The notes under the pieces were generated by a model. It did not search any database. It was given only the letters and a program-made list of their open reading frames with translations, and was not told the origin of the DNA. The translations under genes were made by a program, and so were the position numbers. Shown one piece after another: positions 16,372 to 25,583 of a stretch of DNA of 64,000 nt (positions are counted from its first letter, which is position 1; each line of letters opens with the position of its first letter). The DNA comes from Candidatus Bathyarchaeia archaeon (lineage in GTDB: Archaea > Thermoproteota > Bathyarchaeia > Bathyarchaeales > Bathycorpusculaceae), in assembly GCA_041447175.1 (NCBI GenBank), contig CP166960.1, positions 1 to 64,000 on the forward strand, in the 5' to 3' direction.

Positions 16372-17802
16372 ATGGCTGGCAGATTCCTAAACCTTTTCAA
16401 ACCGCTTGGGCGAATTCTGCTTGAAATCAAGTCTCCAGAGCGCAAAGTTAAATTTAATGAGAAAATTTTCTGGACTGCCCTTGTTTTAATTGTTTTTCTT
16501 GTTATGTCGGAGGTTCCCCTTTACGGTATCTCTGCAGGTATGGGTGACCAGTTTGCGTCTTTACGCGTCATCTTTGCCTCAAACCGTGGAACCCTCATGG
16601 AACTCGGTATCGGACCCATAGTCACTGCAGGTCTGATTCTCCAACTTCTCTCAGGATCCTCACTTATTAAATGCGACATGAGCAACCCTGAAGACAGAGG
16701 ACTCTTCACCGTCGCCAGCAAAGTCTTCTCCATTATCCTCACAGGCGTCCAAGCAGGCGCATACATCATCAGCGGCATGTACGGACCAATAAACGACCTT
16801 GGAGTCGCCGCGATCATAATATTTATCCAATTAATAGCCGCAGGCATAGTCGTTATGCTGCTTGACGAACTCGTCCAGAAAGGTTGGGGTCTTGGCAGCG
16901 GCATCAGCCTCTTCATCATGGCTGGCGTAGCCCAGAATATATTCTGGTCTGCCTTCTCGCCGTCAAACGGCTTATTCGTAGGTGCCTTAGGACAACTATT
17001 TGCTGCACCCGCAGCAAACGGCGCAGCATACACACTCTTTGACTGGGTGGTCGGAACACAATCAGGCATCTACCCCTCACTCATCGGCTTAATCGCCACA
17101 GTAGCAACCTTCCTAATCATCATCTACCTCAACGGCGTCCGCATCGAACTCCCCATGTCATACGCAGGCTACAAAGGCTTCCGCAGCAAATACCCCATCA
17201 AACTCCTCTACGTCTCAAACCTGCCCGTAATCTTCGCTGCAGCACTGTTTGCCAACGTCTACTTCTTTAGCCAACTTATATGGAGCACCAACAACCCCAA
17301 CAACAGCAACATGTGGCTCAACTGGCTAGGCACATACGCCGTACCCGAAGGCGGCTCCGCAACGCCCATAGGCGGTCTTGCGTACTATGTTACTGCACCA
17401 CATAACATTCAAAGTGTAGCAGCTGACCCCATTCGGGCGCTTGTTTACTTGGGTATACTGGTGGTCTTCTGTGCCGTGTTCTCGCTAGTATGGCTCGAAG
17501 TCGGCGGCTTAGGTCCCTCAACGGTAGCCAAGCAACTCATGGACAGCGGCATGCAGATTCCTGGATACCGCCGTTCAGGAAGACCCATAGAAGCTATCCT
17601 GAAACGCTACATCCCGGTGGTGGCAGTTTTAGGTGGTATAATCGTGGCGTTAATAGCTGGTCTGGGCGACTTCCTTGGCGTATTCGGTTCAGGCACCGGT
17701 ATCCTGCTTGCCGTAGGTATCGTCTACCAATACTATGAGCTGCTGATGCGGGAACGTGCCGCAGAAATGTACCCAGCGTTCAGACGAATCATAGGCGAGT
17801 AA
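16372..17802 (+). CDS. secY: Protein translocase subunit SecY
   Basis: A 476-aa integral membrane protein forming the Sec channel. About ten membrane segments are visible, with the plug region EVPLYGISAGMGDQFASLR, LELGIGPIVTAGLILQLL-type helix 2 and a C-terminal GTGILLAVGIVYQYYELL. Length and order are those of archaeal SecY. The downstream DUF106 insertase gene acts in the same membrane-insertion process. Confidence 0.95.
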   Translation: MAGRFLNLFKPLGRILLEIKSPERKVKFNEKIFWTALVLIVFLVMSEVPLYGISAGMGDQFASLRVIFASNRGTLMELGIGPIVTAGLILQLLSGSSLIKCDMSNPEDRGLFTVASKVFSIILTGVQAGAYIISGMYGPINDLGVAAIIIFIQLIAAGIVVMLLDELVQKGWGLGSGISLFIMAGVAQNIFWSAFSPSNGLFVGALGQLFAAPAANGAAYTLFDWVVGTQSGIYPSLIGLIATVATFLIIIYLNGVRIELPMSYAGYKGFRSKYPIKLLYVSNLPVIFAAALFANVYFFSQLIWSTNNPNNSNMWLNWLGTYAVPEGGSATPIGGLAYYVTAPHNIQSVAADPIRALVYLGILVVFCAVFSLVWLEVGGLGPSTVAKQLMDSGMQIPGYRRSGRPIEAILKRYIPVVAVLGGIIVALIAGLGDFLGVFGSGTGILLAVGIVYQYYELLMRERAAEMYPAFRRIIGE

Positions 17803-17927
17803 CCGCCGCTTTGAACGCTTTTTGCCCCTTTCTTTTCCCCATCTTTGGGTGGATTTTTGTTTTACGTTTACTTATGCACTGTGCGTGGTTATCTTTATGC
17901 AGGGCAAAGGTTGTTTAAAAGGAGAAG

Positions 17928-17937
17928 GTTTAAAACG
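17928..17937 (+). promoter_or_regulatory. Candidate TATA element for the DUF106 gene
   Basis: GGTTTAAAAC lies about 60 bp before the TTG start at 17994. An AGGAGAG ribosome-binding site is at 17981-17987. Confidence 0.35.
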
Positions 17938-17993
17938 TTCACTTAACGTATTCTGTTCACTTGCAAGAAGTTAAGGTAATAGGAGAGTTTGAC

Positions 17994-18806
17994 TTGAAAA
18001 CGAAAATGTTGATGCTTGCCCTTCTCGTTTTGATGAGCGCAGCATTTCTATACTTGCCAGTCTCAATGGTTCAGGGACAACCAACAGACACTACTGCTAT
18101 AACCGCGTTTAGTCCACAATCTGTTGCTGCTGCAACAGACTTTACGATGTCCGTTCAAGGTACCCTTGAAACCGCTGATGGGGAGTATCAGATTTTCTTA
18201 AGCGACTTATCCGTTTTCAACGGAACCTCCAATGGACACACAGTGAATGCAACGTTCGAGGTTTCTGGCGTGGCGCCTGGTGACTTTAACCTCACTTTGA
18301 AAGATGTAGCCTCTAACACAGTGGCTACCGCTGATGAATCCTTTGATGTCTTTGCAGAAGGCTTCGCCGCTATTCCCACGGCTACTTTACTGATTTTAGG
18401 CGTTGCTGTCACCATATCTTTTGCAAACATTGGCCTTAACCGCTTCTTAATCACAAAAATGATTGGATGGCACGAATACCGTTCAATGCAAAAAGAAATC
18501 TCCGAATTCAACAATCAACGCATGGCGGCTGTTCGGGCAAATAACACGAAAGCTCTCGAGAAACTCAAAAAGAAAGAGTCACAAATCCAAGCCATGCAGA
18601 CAAAAATGTTTAAGCCTCAAATGCTTTTGTTGCTCATTACGGCGATTTACTTCATTATCTGGCCAATTTTGATAGGGTTCTTCCCGTTCCCAGTGGCTTA
18701 CATTCCAGGATTTGGGGCAGTTCCATTCTTATACTGGTACATGATTTGCTCGTTCTTCTGGGGAACAATCGCCTCACGTGTGGTTGGCGTCACACCCATA
18801 CAGTAA
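17994..18806 (+). CDS. DUF106 (EMC3/TMCO1/YidC-superfamily) insertase with an added extracytoplasmic domain
   Basis: The C-terminal half (about 135-270) is the archaeal DUF106 insertase: a membrane helix, a charged coiled-coil loop (EISEFNNQRMAAVRANN, LEKLKKKESQIQAMQTK), MFKPQMLLLLITAIYF and two further helices. I start at TTG 17994, 7 nt after AGGAGAG. This gives a signal peptide and an exported domain of about 85 residues (TAITAFSPQSVAAATDF, FEVSGVAPGDFNLTLKD) with several NxS/T sites and an Ig-like pattern. DUF106 proteins usually lack such a domain. Role: insertion of membrane proteins next to SecY. Confidence 0.85.
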   Translation: MKTKMLMLALLVLMSAAFLYLPVSMVQGQPTDTTAITAFSPQSVAAATDFTMSVQGTLETADGEYQIFLSDLSVFNGTSNGHTVNATFEVSGVAPGDFNLTLKDVASNTVATADESFDVFAEGFAAIPTATLLILGVAVTISFANIGLNRFLITKMIGWHEYRSMQKEISEFNNQRMAAVRANNTKALEKLKKKESQIQAMQTKMFKPQMLLLLITAIYFIIWPILIGFFPFPVAYIPGFGAVPFLYWYMICSFFWGTIASRVVGVTPIQ

Positions 18807-18821
18807 ACTCGGAGAAACTGT

Positions 18822-19457
18822 ATGATGGACACCAAACCCCCCCCCAACCCGCAAACAAAAAGTATTGTATTATGCATTTCTGGCATGGCAGGGACTGGTA
18901 AAAGCACTCTCGCAAAACGGCTTGCTCAAAAATACAACTTGAAGTACTGTTCGGGTGGGGATGCACTTCGCGCGTTAGCTGCCGAGAAAGGCTTCAATTC
19001 CACCAAAAACGGGTGGTGGGAAAGCCCTGAAGGTCTGTGTTTTCTCGAACAAAGAACCACTGACGTAAGCTTTGATAGAGCCGTTGACCAAAAGCTTTTG
19101 GAGTTTGCCGCAGAAGGAAACGTGCTTTTAGACAGTTGGACAATGCCTTGGCTTGTTGAGGGCGGGTTTAAAATCTGGTTGGCTGCTTCGGTTGAAAAAC
19201 AGGCAGAAAGAATCTCCAACAGAGACCACATGACCGTTGAGGAGTCTTTGCGGGCGCTTAAAGAAAAAGAGGCGCGAACCAAAGCCATTTACAAGAAGCT
19301 TTATGGTTTTGCGTTAAGTGAGGATTTTACGCCTTTTGATTTAATTTTGGACACAGATAATTTGTCGGCGGAGCAAGTTTTCCAAGTTTTATGCAACGTT
19401 GTTGATAACATTCTTTTGAAAGAACCCAACCATCTTTCCAGCTGTACTCCTTGTTGA
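18822..19457 (+). CDS. cmk: Archaeal-type cytidylate kinase
   Basis: A 211-aa P-loop kinase phosphorylating CMP/dCMP. Walker A is GMAGTGKST, followed by KYCSGGDALRALA in place of the usual SAG motif, LLDSWTMPWL, and a C-terminal EARTKAIYKKLYG and DFTPFDLILDT. This gene follows DUF106 in many archaeal ribosomal clusters. L34e, L14e and Cbf5, often nearby, are missing. The N-terminal Pro-rich leader may be non-essential; a later start is possible. Confidence 0.85.
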   Translation: MMDTKPPPNPQTKSIVLCISGMAGTGKSTLAKRLAQKYNLKYCSGGDALRALAAEKGFNSTKNGWWESPEGLCFLEQRTTDVSFDRAVDQKLLEFAAEGNVLLDSWTMPWLVEGGFKIWLAASVEKQAERISNRDHMTVEESLRALKEKEARTKAIYKKLYGFALSEDFTPFDLILDTDNLSAEQVFQVLCNVVDNILLKEPNHLSSCTPC

Positions 19458-19645
19458 ATTCAATGGTTCAGGTAAAAATTTAAAGGTAAACCCAACTTTT
19501 TACGCCTGTTTTTGGTTTTTACCTATTCGCATAGTGGTTTTTTTAAAGTCAATAAAAGCTTTTCGTAAGTCTTAAAACTGTTTGCGTCCGATTTAGAGTT
19601 GGCTTCGGAATTCAAATGTTGGGGGAAGGGAGGAACACCTGATAA

Positions 19646-20035
19646 ATGAGTTTGATGGTTAATCGTCTGGTTATTTTATTTTTGGGTGAGTACTTGATTT
19701 TATGCTTAGTTGCCTCTTTTCGATTTCTAGACGTGCAATCCACAATAACTCTTCTTCTTTTCAGCTTTCTTTTCAGCTCATTGACTTTTCAACTCAACGG
19801 CTCCTTCACCCTTAAATTATGCCTGTTAACAGGTGGAAACTTCATCGGCTTATTCTGGAACCTCATATTCTACCACTTCGCCAATGCCGGAACAGAATTG
19901 TTTGGTGAATCGTTCAAAACATTCTATGTGCTCATCTATCCTTTCCTAAACTTGATGTGGATTGTGCCTTTCTGGTCTTTCAGCCTCGGGCTTCTCCCCA
20001 AAATGCCAAACTCTGCGCGGAGGAACACTCTTTGA
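19646..20035 (+). CDS. Membrane protein of unknown function upstream of a glycosyltransferase
   Basis: A 129-aa protein with about four hydrophobic helices and a short cytoplasmic tail, no recognisable domain. A GGGAGG ribosome-binding site precedes the ATG. Its stop overlaps the first possible start (TTG 20032) of the glycosyltransferase, so it is probably a partner membrane subunit of the polysaccharide synthase. Confidence 0.65.
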   Translation: MSLMVNRLVILFLGEYLILCLVASFRFLDVQSTITLLLFSFLFSSLTFQLNGSFTLKLCLLTGGNFIGLFWNLIFYHFANAGTELFGESFKTFYVLIYPFLNLMWIVPFWSFSLGLLPKMPNSARRNTL

Positions 20036-21343
20036 TTGTGCTGCTCTTGCAACTTGTTTATGTTCTCTCCGTTTTCTTTCTGGTAGTCTATTTAGTAAGG
20101 CATTACGTTTTCACTTTTGCAGTTATCCGGCAATCAAAAAAGGTACCCGTTTCTGATGAGGCTTTTTCCGAAATAACTTTTGAACCCACAGTTACCATCC
20201 TCATACCCGCGCAAAACGAAGGTCAAGTAATTGGGTTATTACTCCAACGTATGACTGAATTAACTTACCCACAGGATAAACTGCAAGTTATCGTAATCGA
20301 TGATGCGTCTTCAGACAACACTGGAAAAGTAGCAGACACATACTCAGAAAAATATCCCTTTATCGAGGTATTGCACCGAAGCTTAGAAATCGGCGGGAAA
20401 GGAAAAGCCGCCGCCATGAATGCCGGTTTAGCTCGTTCGACGGGCGAAATTGTGCTCTGCTTTGATGCAGATTACTCCCCCCCAAAAAGACATAGTGGAA
20501 AAACTGGTTAAACCCTTTGTTGACCCCTCTGTGGGCGCCGTTCAAGGTAGACCCGTCGTTCTGAATGAGCCAACAAATATGGTGACTCGTCTAATTGCTA
20601 TGGAGCGGATGGGTGGGTATCGTGTAGACCAAGAGGCACGTAACACTTTAGGGCTTATTCCACAGTTTGGCGGAACCGTGGGCGGTTTTCGAAACAGTAT
20701 CATGCAGCGTTTAGGAGGGTTTGACGAAAAAATGCTCACTGAAGACACCGACTTGACCTTTCACATTGTTCTTTTAGGCTACAAAATCCGCTACGTAGGC
20801 GAAGCCGAGTGCTACGAGGAAGCTGTCGAGTCTTGGCAAGCTTACTGGAAGCAAAGGCATAGGTGGGCACGAGGGCACATACAAGTCTGCATGAAACATG
20901 TTTTCAACGTCCTAAAAAGCAAAAACCTTAACCACAGAGAGAAAATTGACGGTGTGCTTCTTCTTAACGTGTATTTTGTGCCTGTGGTGACGTTTTTCTC
21001 CTTTTTTGTCAGCATTTGCCTTATGATGCTTGGCGCTCCACAACTCGTCACTTCTACGTGGTTTTTTGTGCCTATTACCTTCTACAGTTTCGTCGGTAAC
21101 TTTGCCCCTTTCTTTGAAATCTCCATTGGCGCTTATCTGGATAACCGAAGCCGAACTCAATGGTTGACTCCCTTTCTGTTCTTTGCCTTCGTTTACAATT
21201 TGCTTATCTGTACAAAGGCTTCCTTTGATATTCTCGTGGGGAACCTGTTAGGGAGAAAGCAAGATTGGGCGAAAACTTCTCATTCTGGCAGTGGAAGCCC
21301 CTCGTTTGTCAAACCTTCTGTTACACTGGAGAGATCGTCGTGA
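20032..21343 (+). pseudogene. Processive family 2 glycosyltransferase, frameshifted in a run of seven C
   Basis: Two frames together form one GT2 synthase of about 436 aa. Frame one (20032-20513) has the N-terminal membrane helix, TVTILIPAQNEGQVIG, IVIDDASSDNTGK and LCFDADYS (DxD). At 20475-20481 a CCCCCCC run shifts the frame; removing one C continues KDIVEKLVKPFVDPSVGAVQG in the second frame. That part has TEDTDLTF and QRHRWARG, the (Q/R)xxRW motif of processive synthases, plus three or four C-terminal helices. It would make a surface polysaccharide from UDP-sugars. Whether the shift is genuine, programmed or a base-calling error cannot be told here. Confidence 0.85.
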
Positions 21344-21612
21344 TTGTAGCTGCTTCTCCCCTATTTGACCTAACCCTTCTAGCGGCGCCACTGCTTTTAC
21401 TCGTTATGCTAGTGCCTGCTGTCTTTGAGTGGCGAAAACCTTCCGATTCTGGACCACGATTAATAATGCCAAAATCTCCCAATGAGACATTTTCTTTGAT
21501 TCCCGCTGCTGCTTGTCCTTTGCTGGATCTCGAGGAACCTCACTTTTTAGATGCCCGACTTAAACCGTTTATAGGTCAAATTTTAGGTTCCCTGCCCAAT
21601 ATCGACATTTAA
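21340..21612 (+). CDS. Small membrane protein coupled to the glycosyltransferase
   Basis: A 90-aa protein from GTG 21340, overlapping the glycosyltransferase stop as GTGA. One strongly hydrophobic helix (LLAAPLLLLVMLVPAVF) is followed by a hydrophilic tail. No domain recognised; probably part of the same operon. Confidence 0.5.
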   Translation: MIVAASPLFDLTLLAAPLLLLVMLVPAVFEWRKPSDSGPRLIMPKSPNETFSLIPAAACPLLDLEEPHFLDARLKPFIGQILGSLPNIDI

Positions 21613-21629
21613 AAAATATGAGCGGTTAG

Positions 21630-22655
21630 TTAAAGCAGTAAGTTCGCGTTTTTCCACTGCTCTTTAGCTAAGGCTAAGTTACCGTATGGGCCGCTATGGA
21701 GCGAATAGAAAATGTAGCAGAGGTACGTGCACTGTTTACATTCACGATAGGTTTTGCGTAGATTGTCAAATTCTTCGCTTTCCCACTTTTCGGGCAAATC
21801 AAAAATTGAACCGACAAAGTTGTGTCCGTGGCATCCTCCGATTCTGCCTAGGTGGTCAATTATGAAGAAATCTTGGAGGGCACTGCAACGCCATGTTCTT
21901 TTGTTCTCTGCGTAGAGACTGCGCATTGCTTTGAAGAGTTTGTTTGTCATGAGGATACGTTTGTTTTTCTTTTTCATTTCAAGAAGTTCATCGCAGAGGT
22001 TAACCATTGCTTGTTTGTCTTTTATGAGGAATTCGTCTTGGGCTTTGCCGATTCGGAAAAGTTGATTTTTGTCTGTGGTGTTGTCATAGTTGTAGAGGCA
22101 ATACCAAACTGGGACACCCATTGATGTGAAGTGGTTAGTTATATCAACGATTTCATCGATGTTTAGCTGCGATATAGTTGGGGTTACAGCGACGTTTACG
22201 CCTTCTTCTTGGAGTGTTTCCACCGATTCAAGGGCTTTTTCATAAGAACCCTTTACGCCTTTGATGTAATCCATCTTGGATGGAACTAAACTGTCAAATG
22301 ATATAGCTGTAAAATCGACTGTGCGCAGGGCGTCGATTTTTTTTGCTGCCATGCTACCGTTATCGTAAACTGTGGTCACAAAAAAACGGCTTGCATACTC
22401 GATTATTTCTTGTGCGTCGCTACGCAGAAGTGGATCTCCACCTGAAAACACCATTTCCACTATGCCCATTTTTCGCAGAATGTCAATGCCTCGTTTGATT
22501 TGGTCGGTTGAAAGCTCGGTGGGGTCTTGTTCTGTCCAGACGTTGCAGCCTCTGCAGCGGTAGTTGCATTTTCTGGTGATTAACCATTGGACGTGGTGGG
22601 GTTTGTTTGGGGTGAGAGAGCGTGCTGCGATGTTTGCGGCTTTGGTCAGCTTCAA
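21630..22655 (-). CDS. Radical SAM protein with C-terminal cysteine-rich region
   Basis: A 341-aa protein. CNYRCRGC (about residues 30-37) is the CxxxCxxC motif for the SAM-cleaving [4Fe-4S] cluster, and VFSGGDPLLR is the GGEP-like SAM-binding motif. The C-terminus has RCSALQDFFIIDHLGRIGGC and ECKQCTYLCY, a SPASM/twitch-like region for a further cluster. The substrate is unknown; related radical SAM proteins modify peptides, lipids or cofactors. It is convergent with the glycosyltransferase operon. Confidence 0.8.
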   Translation of the reverse strand: MKLTKAANIAARSLTPNKPHHVQWLITRKCNYRCRGCNVWTEQDPTELSTDQIKRGIDILRKMGIVEMVFSGGDPLLRSDAQEIIEYASRFFVTTVYDNGSMAAKKIDALRTVDFTAISFDSLVPSKMDYIKGVKGSYEKALESVETLQEEGVNVAVTPTISQLNIDEIVDITNHFTSMGVPVWYCLYNYDNTTDKNQLFRIGKAQDEFLIKDKQAMVNLCDELLEMKKKNKRILMTNKLFKAMRSLYAENKRTWRCSALQDFFIIDHLGRIGGCHGHNFVGSIFDLPEKWESEEFDNLRKTYRECKQCTYLCYIFYSLHSGPYGNLALAKEQWKNANLLL

Positions 22656-22703
22656 ATAAATCTTCTCTTCGCGTTTATTGCTACTTGAATATTTATGGGA
22701 GAA

Positions 22704-22712
22704 CTATAAAAA
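22704..22712 (-). promoter_or_regulatory. TATA box of the radical SAM gene
   Basis: On the minus strand TTTTTATAG lies about 50 bp upstream of the ATG at 22655, fitting an archaeal promoter with a short leader. Confidence 0.5.
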
Positions 22713-23280
22713 CCATAAGGCGGTGAGCTTGTTTTTTAGGTTCGAGTTCTGCTGTGAATGTTTCTGTCTGGGCGTGTACTGCTGTTTTTCTTCCATTCCT
22801 TCAATTGAAACTTGAGTTTACATGAAGCTATTGTCTGTTTGGTACGTTGCTGTTTTGAAAACCGTTGTCCAAAAAGCCAGCGTAGTTAAGAAGGAGAACG
22901 ATAAATTTTTTGTGGCTTTTCAGATTAATGCTTTTACTTCTGCAGGCCACTCCTCTTTAGACGTTCCCGCAAGGGGTAAACCGTTTGGCATCATGTTTAG
23001 AGGAACTTTGTCTGGTCCTCCCAGTGCCTTGCTGACCTTTTTCCGTCCTCATTCATCTTGTTTGTCACCTTTGCAAAATGTCTGACAAATCCCCGTAATG
23101 CGAGTTTCTTATTTTCTAAGTTTTCATATTGCTTAAAGAAAGCGCATTTACTCAAATTTGCGCAGTCACTCATACTCTGTAACCCACCAAATTGACCAAT
23201 TCTTGATGCGTTTTAAAGCTATTTTCTCACAAATTCCTTTTGAAAAAATGGTTTTTCAGTTCTTCTTTTGAATCCCTATC
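22713..23280. other. Intergenic region with one doubtful open frame
   Basis: About 570 bp. An open frame at 22822-23085 (87 aa, ATG, no good ribosome-binding site) ends in a Ser/Pro-rich stretch and resembles no family I know; I regard it as probably non-coding. The rest is AT-rich and featureless. Confidence 0.5.
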
Positions 23281-23919
23281 TCAACCTTGACCGTTCAGTT
23301 CAGGAATTATAGTCCAGTTGGACAAAGCTTCCCCCGTGTAAAGAATGTTCGAAGCCACATACGCGTAGGAACCTGCGGCAATTCTGCCCAACTCGATGTA
23401 GGTATTGTTTGCTACGGCATCCGCCTGATAAAGGGTCACATGTAACCGCACATTTTCCGCGTCCGTTGTTCCTACATTCCAAATTGTGCCTTCCAGATAA
23501 AACCGAATCTGATTTGACCATGGGTGTCCTTCGGCAGGAGACTGCCGCACATCCTTAGCGCCCAGTCTAGTAACAAGTTTGGGCTCTCTTGCGCTACTCT
23601 GAGTTACCTGGGTTTGCAGTTTTGCATTTTCTTCTTCAAGGCTTACGTTTTCTTTTTGCAGGCTGTCTGTTAGGTTGTGCAACTCATTCGTTTGATTTCT
23701 CAAGGCGTCTACGTGGATTTTCAGTTGTTCTTCTTCCTCTTGCAGCTTCTTTTCTTGCATGTTGAAGTTTAGCAGTTGGTTTTCAAGGTTTGAGGCTTGA
23801 TTGCGCAGTGCAGTGTTGCTTTGAGTTAACCCTGTCCGTTGAGTGTAAAGGGCAGTGCTGACTAAGATGCTTCCTGAAAGCAGTATTGCGACGATAACGA
23901 GTGCATGGTTTGTTTTCAT
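23281..23919 (-). CDS. Membrane-anchored coiled-coil protein, paralogue 2
   Basis: A 212-aa protein from the ATG at 23919 (the frame is open to 23958). A signal-anchor helix (ALVIVAILLSGSILVSTAL) is followed by about 95 residues of coiled coil rich in Asn, Gln, Leu and Glu, then a globular domain of about 80 residues (KLVTRLGAKDV, FYLEGTIWNVGTTDAENVRLHVTL, WTIIPE) with a beta-sandwich pattern like the FxLYD type. It is a tandem copy of the gene at 23931-24572. Probably a surface or periplasm-facing protein. Confidence 0.7.
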   Translation of the reverse strand: MKTNHALVIVAILLSGSILVSTALYTQRTGLTQSNTALRNQASNLENQLLNFNMQEKKLQEEEEQLKIHVDALRNQTNELHNLTDSLQKENVSLEEENAKLQTQVTQSSAREPKLVTRLGAKDVRQSPAEGHPWSNQIRFYLEGTIWNVGTTDAENVRLHVTLYQADAVANNTYIELGRIAAGSYAYVASNILYTGEALSNWTIIPELNGQG

Positions 23920-23930
23920 GCTTCCTCCTC

Positions 23931-24572
23931 CTAATCGTGTTCGGGAATAATAGTCCAACCCGTCAATGCTTCTCCACTGTAGTAAATGTTCTTTGCAACA
24001 TCAACATAAGACCATGCGTTAATCCTCCCCAACTGAATATACACTTCTTTGGCTACTGTTTCCCCATGAAACAAGGTTACATGAAGCCTACAGTTTTGCG
24101 CTGCAACCGTGCCAACATTCCAAACTTCACCCGAAATGTATAAACGCAAATCTTGTCCCGAATAGTTGTAGTGAATATCTCTGGCTCCAAGCCTTGTGAC
24201 TAGCGTGGGCGGTTTTTCTTGGGTCACGTTTGGCTGGTTCAGCTGGTTTTGAAGCGTGGCATGTTTATTCTGAAGGTTAACGTTTTGGCTTTTTAGAAAA
24301 CTTGTTTGATTCTGGAGTGCTACCGCTTCCTGCTTAAGTGTTGCCTCTTGATTTTGGAGAATGCGTTTCTCGTTTTCTAAGCTGGCTGTTTGGTTTTGCA
24401 TGTCAGCAAGCTGGTTCTGAATCTCGAATGTTTGCTGCTTAAGCCTTCGATTTTCTTGAACAAAACCAAGTTGATGTACGTACAAACAAATACTCACTGC
24501 AAGGCTCCCCACTAAGGCAAGGCTCAAGACCGCAAGGATAGCCTTCTGTTTTTGCAGCTTGCTTTTTTCCAC
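23931..24572 (-). CDS. Membrane-anchored coiled-coil protein, paralogue 1
   Basis: A 213-aa protein with the same architecture as its downstream neighbour: N-terminal anchor helix, coiled coil with repeated LQNQ/LENE heptads, and a C-terminal domain sharing LVTRLGARDI, GEVWNVGTVAAQNCRLHVTL, YIQLGRI and GEALTGWTIIPE. Similarity is strong in the C-terminal domain and weaker in the coil. The 11-bp gap suggests one transcript. A hetero-oligomer is a plausible inference. Confidence 0.7.
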   Translation of the reverse strand: MEKSKLQKQKAILAVLSLALVGSLAVSICLYVHQLGFVQENRRLKQQTFEIQNQLADMQNQTASLENEKRILQNQEATLKQEAVALQNQTSFLKSQNVNLQNKHATLQNQLNQPNVTQEKPPTLVTRLGARDIHYNYSGQDLRLYISGEVWNVGTVAAQNCRLHVTLFHGETVAKEVYIQLGRINAWSYVDVAKNIYYSGEALTGWTIIPEHD

Positions 24573-24733
24573 TCTGCCTCACCTTAAGAGATGTTGCCTC
24601 TCATTTTTTATGGAGCCTTTTGTTCCATTTAGCTCTCCCTACAGAACCATAATGTTCTGCTCTGAGAACAGCTTTACCGTGAAGGTTTTTAGGGTTGAAC
24701 TGCCAAGCCAATAAGCAACGTGAGGCGCTGCAA

Positions 24734-25465
24734 GTGGAACCTGTAGACGTAGTTCTGTTGACGATGAATAGCGACAGAAAACTTATCGACTGCATTGAAT
24801 CAGTCTACAGGAACGTACCCGTCAACCAACTAATCGCCATCGACGGCGGCTCCACCGACCAAACCCTGCAGATTCTGGCAGACTTCAACAGCAAATACGG
24901 CAACGTTAAAGTTGTAATGGACAAAAACGGAACCCGCGCCTCCGCTAGGCAGAAAGGAATCGAAAACGTGACGGCAGACTGGTTCATCTTTGTTGACAGC
25001 GATGTGGTACTTTGTAATGATTGGCATCGGAAGGCACTTGCCTATGTGAACGACGATGTGGGGGCGGTTTGGGGCATTGAGGTTTGGTCAACCATAAAAA
25101 GCATGAAAACCCTCAAGATGTTTTTGTTGGTTACCCGAAAAATTTTTGATATCCGAGGCGGAACCCATGACACCTTGATTCGCACCTGCGCCGTAAAAGG
25201 CATAAAGATTCCTTGGAGCCTGCATGTTTTTGAAGACGCCTACATCAAAGACTATGTTGAAAAACGTGGTTTCCGCGTGGTTGCCTGCTACAGCCCCTTC
25301 TGCATACACTTTAGGCCCAAGACGGTGTGGACAATTCAGGGTAGCTTGGGGATTGTTGCAGACGCTTTTCGGTTTGGTAGCCCCAAGTTGATTGTTCAGT
25401 TGATTTTTGCGTACGGTTTCTACACGGTGTACACTGTTTCCCAGATGCTGGGCGGCAAAAAGTAG
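24734..25465 (+). CDS. Family 2 glycosyltransferase (non-processive)
   Basis: A 243-aa GT-A protein from GTG 24734 (MEPVDVVLLTMNSDRKL after start-Met), chosen because it then aligns with the next gene; ATG 24695 is the alternative. IAIDGGSTDQTLQ and FVDSDVVL (DxD) are the nucleotide-sugar motifs and GGTHDTLIRTCAVK lies in the acceptor region. No membrane domain. Probably adds a sugar to a dolichol-linked glycan or a surface protein. Confidence 0.8.
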   Translation: MEPVDVVLLTMNSDRKLIDCIESVYRNVPVNQLIAIDGGSTDQTLQILADFNSKYGNVKVVMDKNGTRASARQKGIENVTADWFIFVDSDVVLCNDWHRKALAYVNDDVGAVWGIEVWSTIKSMKTLKMFLLVTRKIFDIRGGTHDTLIRTCAVKGIKIPWSLHVFEDAYIKDYVEKRGFRVVACYSPFCIHFRPKTVWTIQGSLGIVADAFRFGSPKLIVQLIFAYGFYTVYTVSQMLGGKK

Positions 25466-25583
25466 CCGTTTAACCTTGGGATGTCACGGTTTTGTTGATG
25501 CCCCTTTAAATAGTAATTGTGCATAATGAATTCTACCAGATGTCTGTTCAAGTACGGCTTTCCACAATGACTGAGGCACAAGG

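Noticed and set aside
22822-23085. Open frame of 87 aa
   Set aside because: No ribosome-binding site, no recognisable domain, odd composition.
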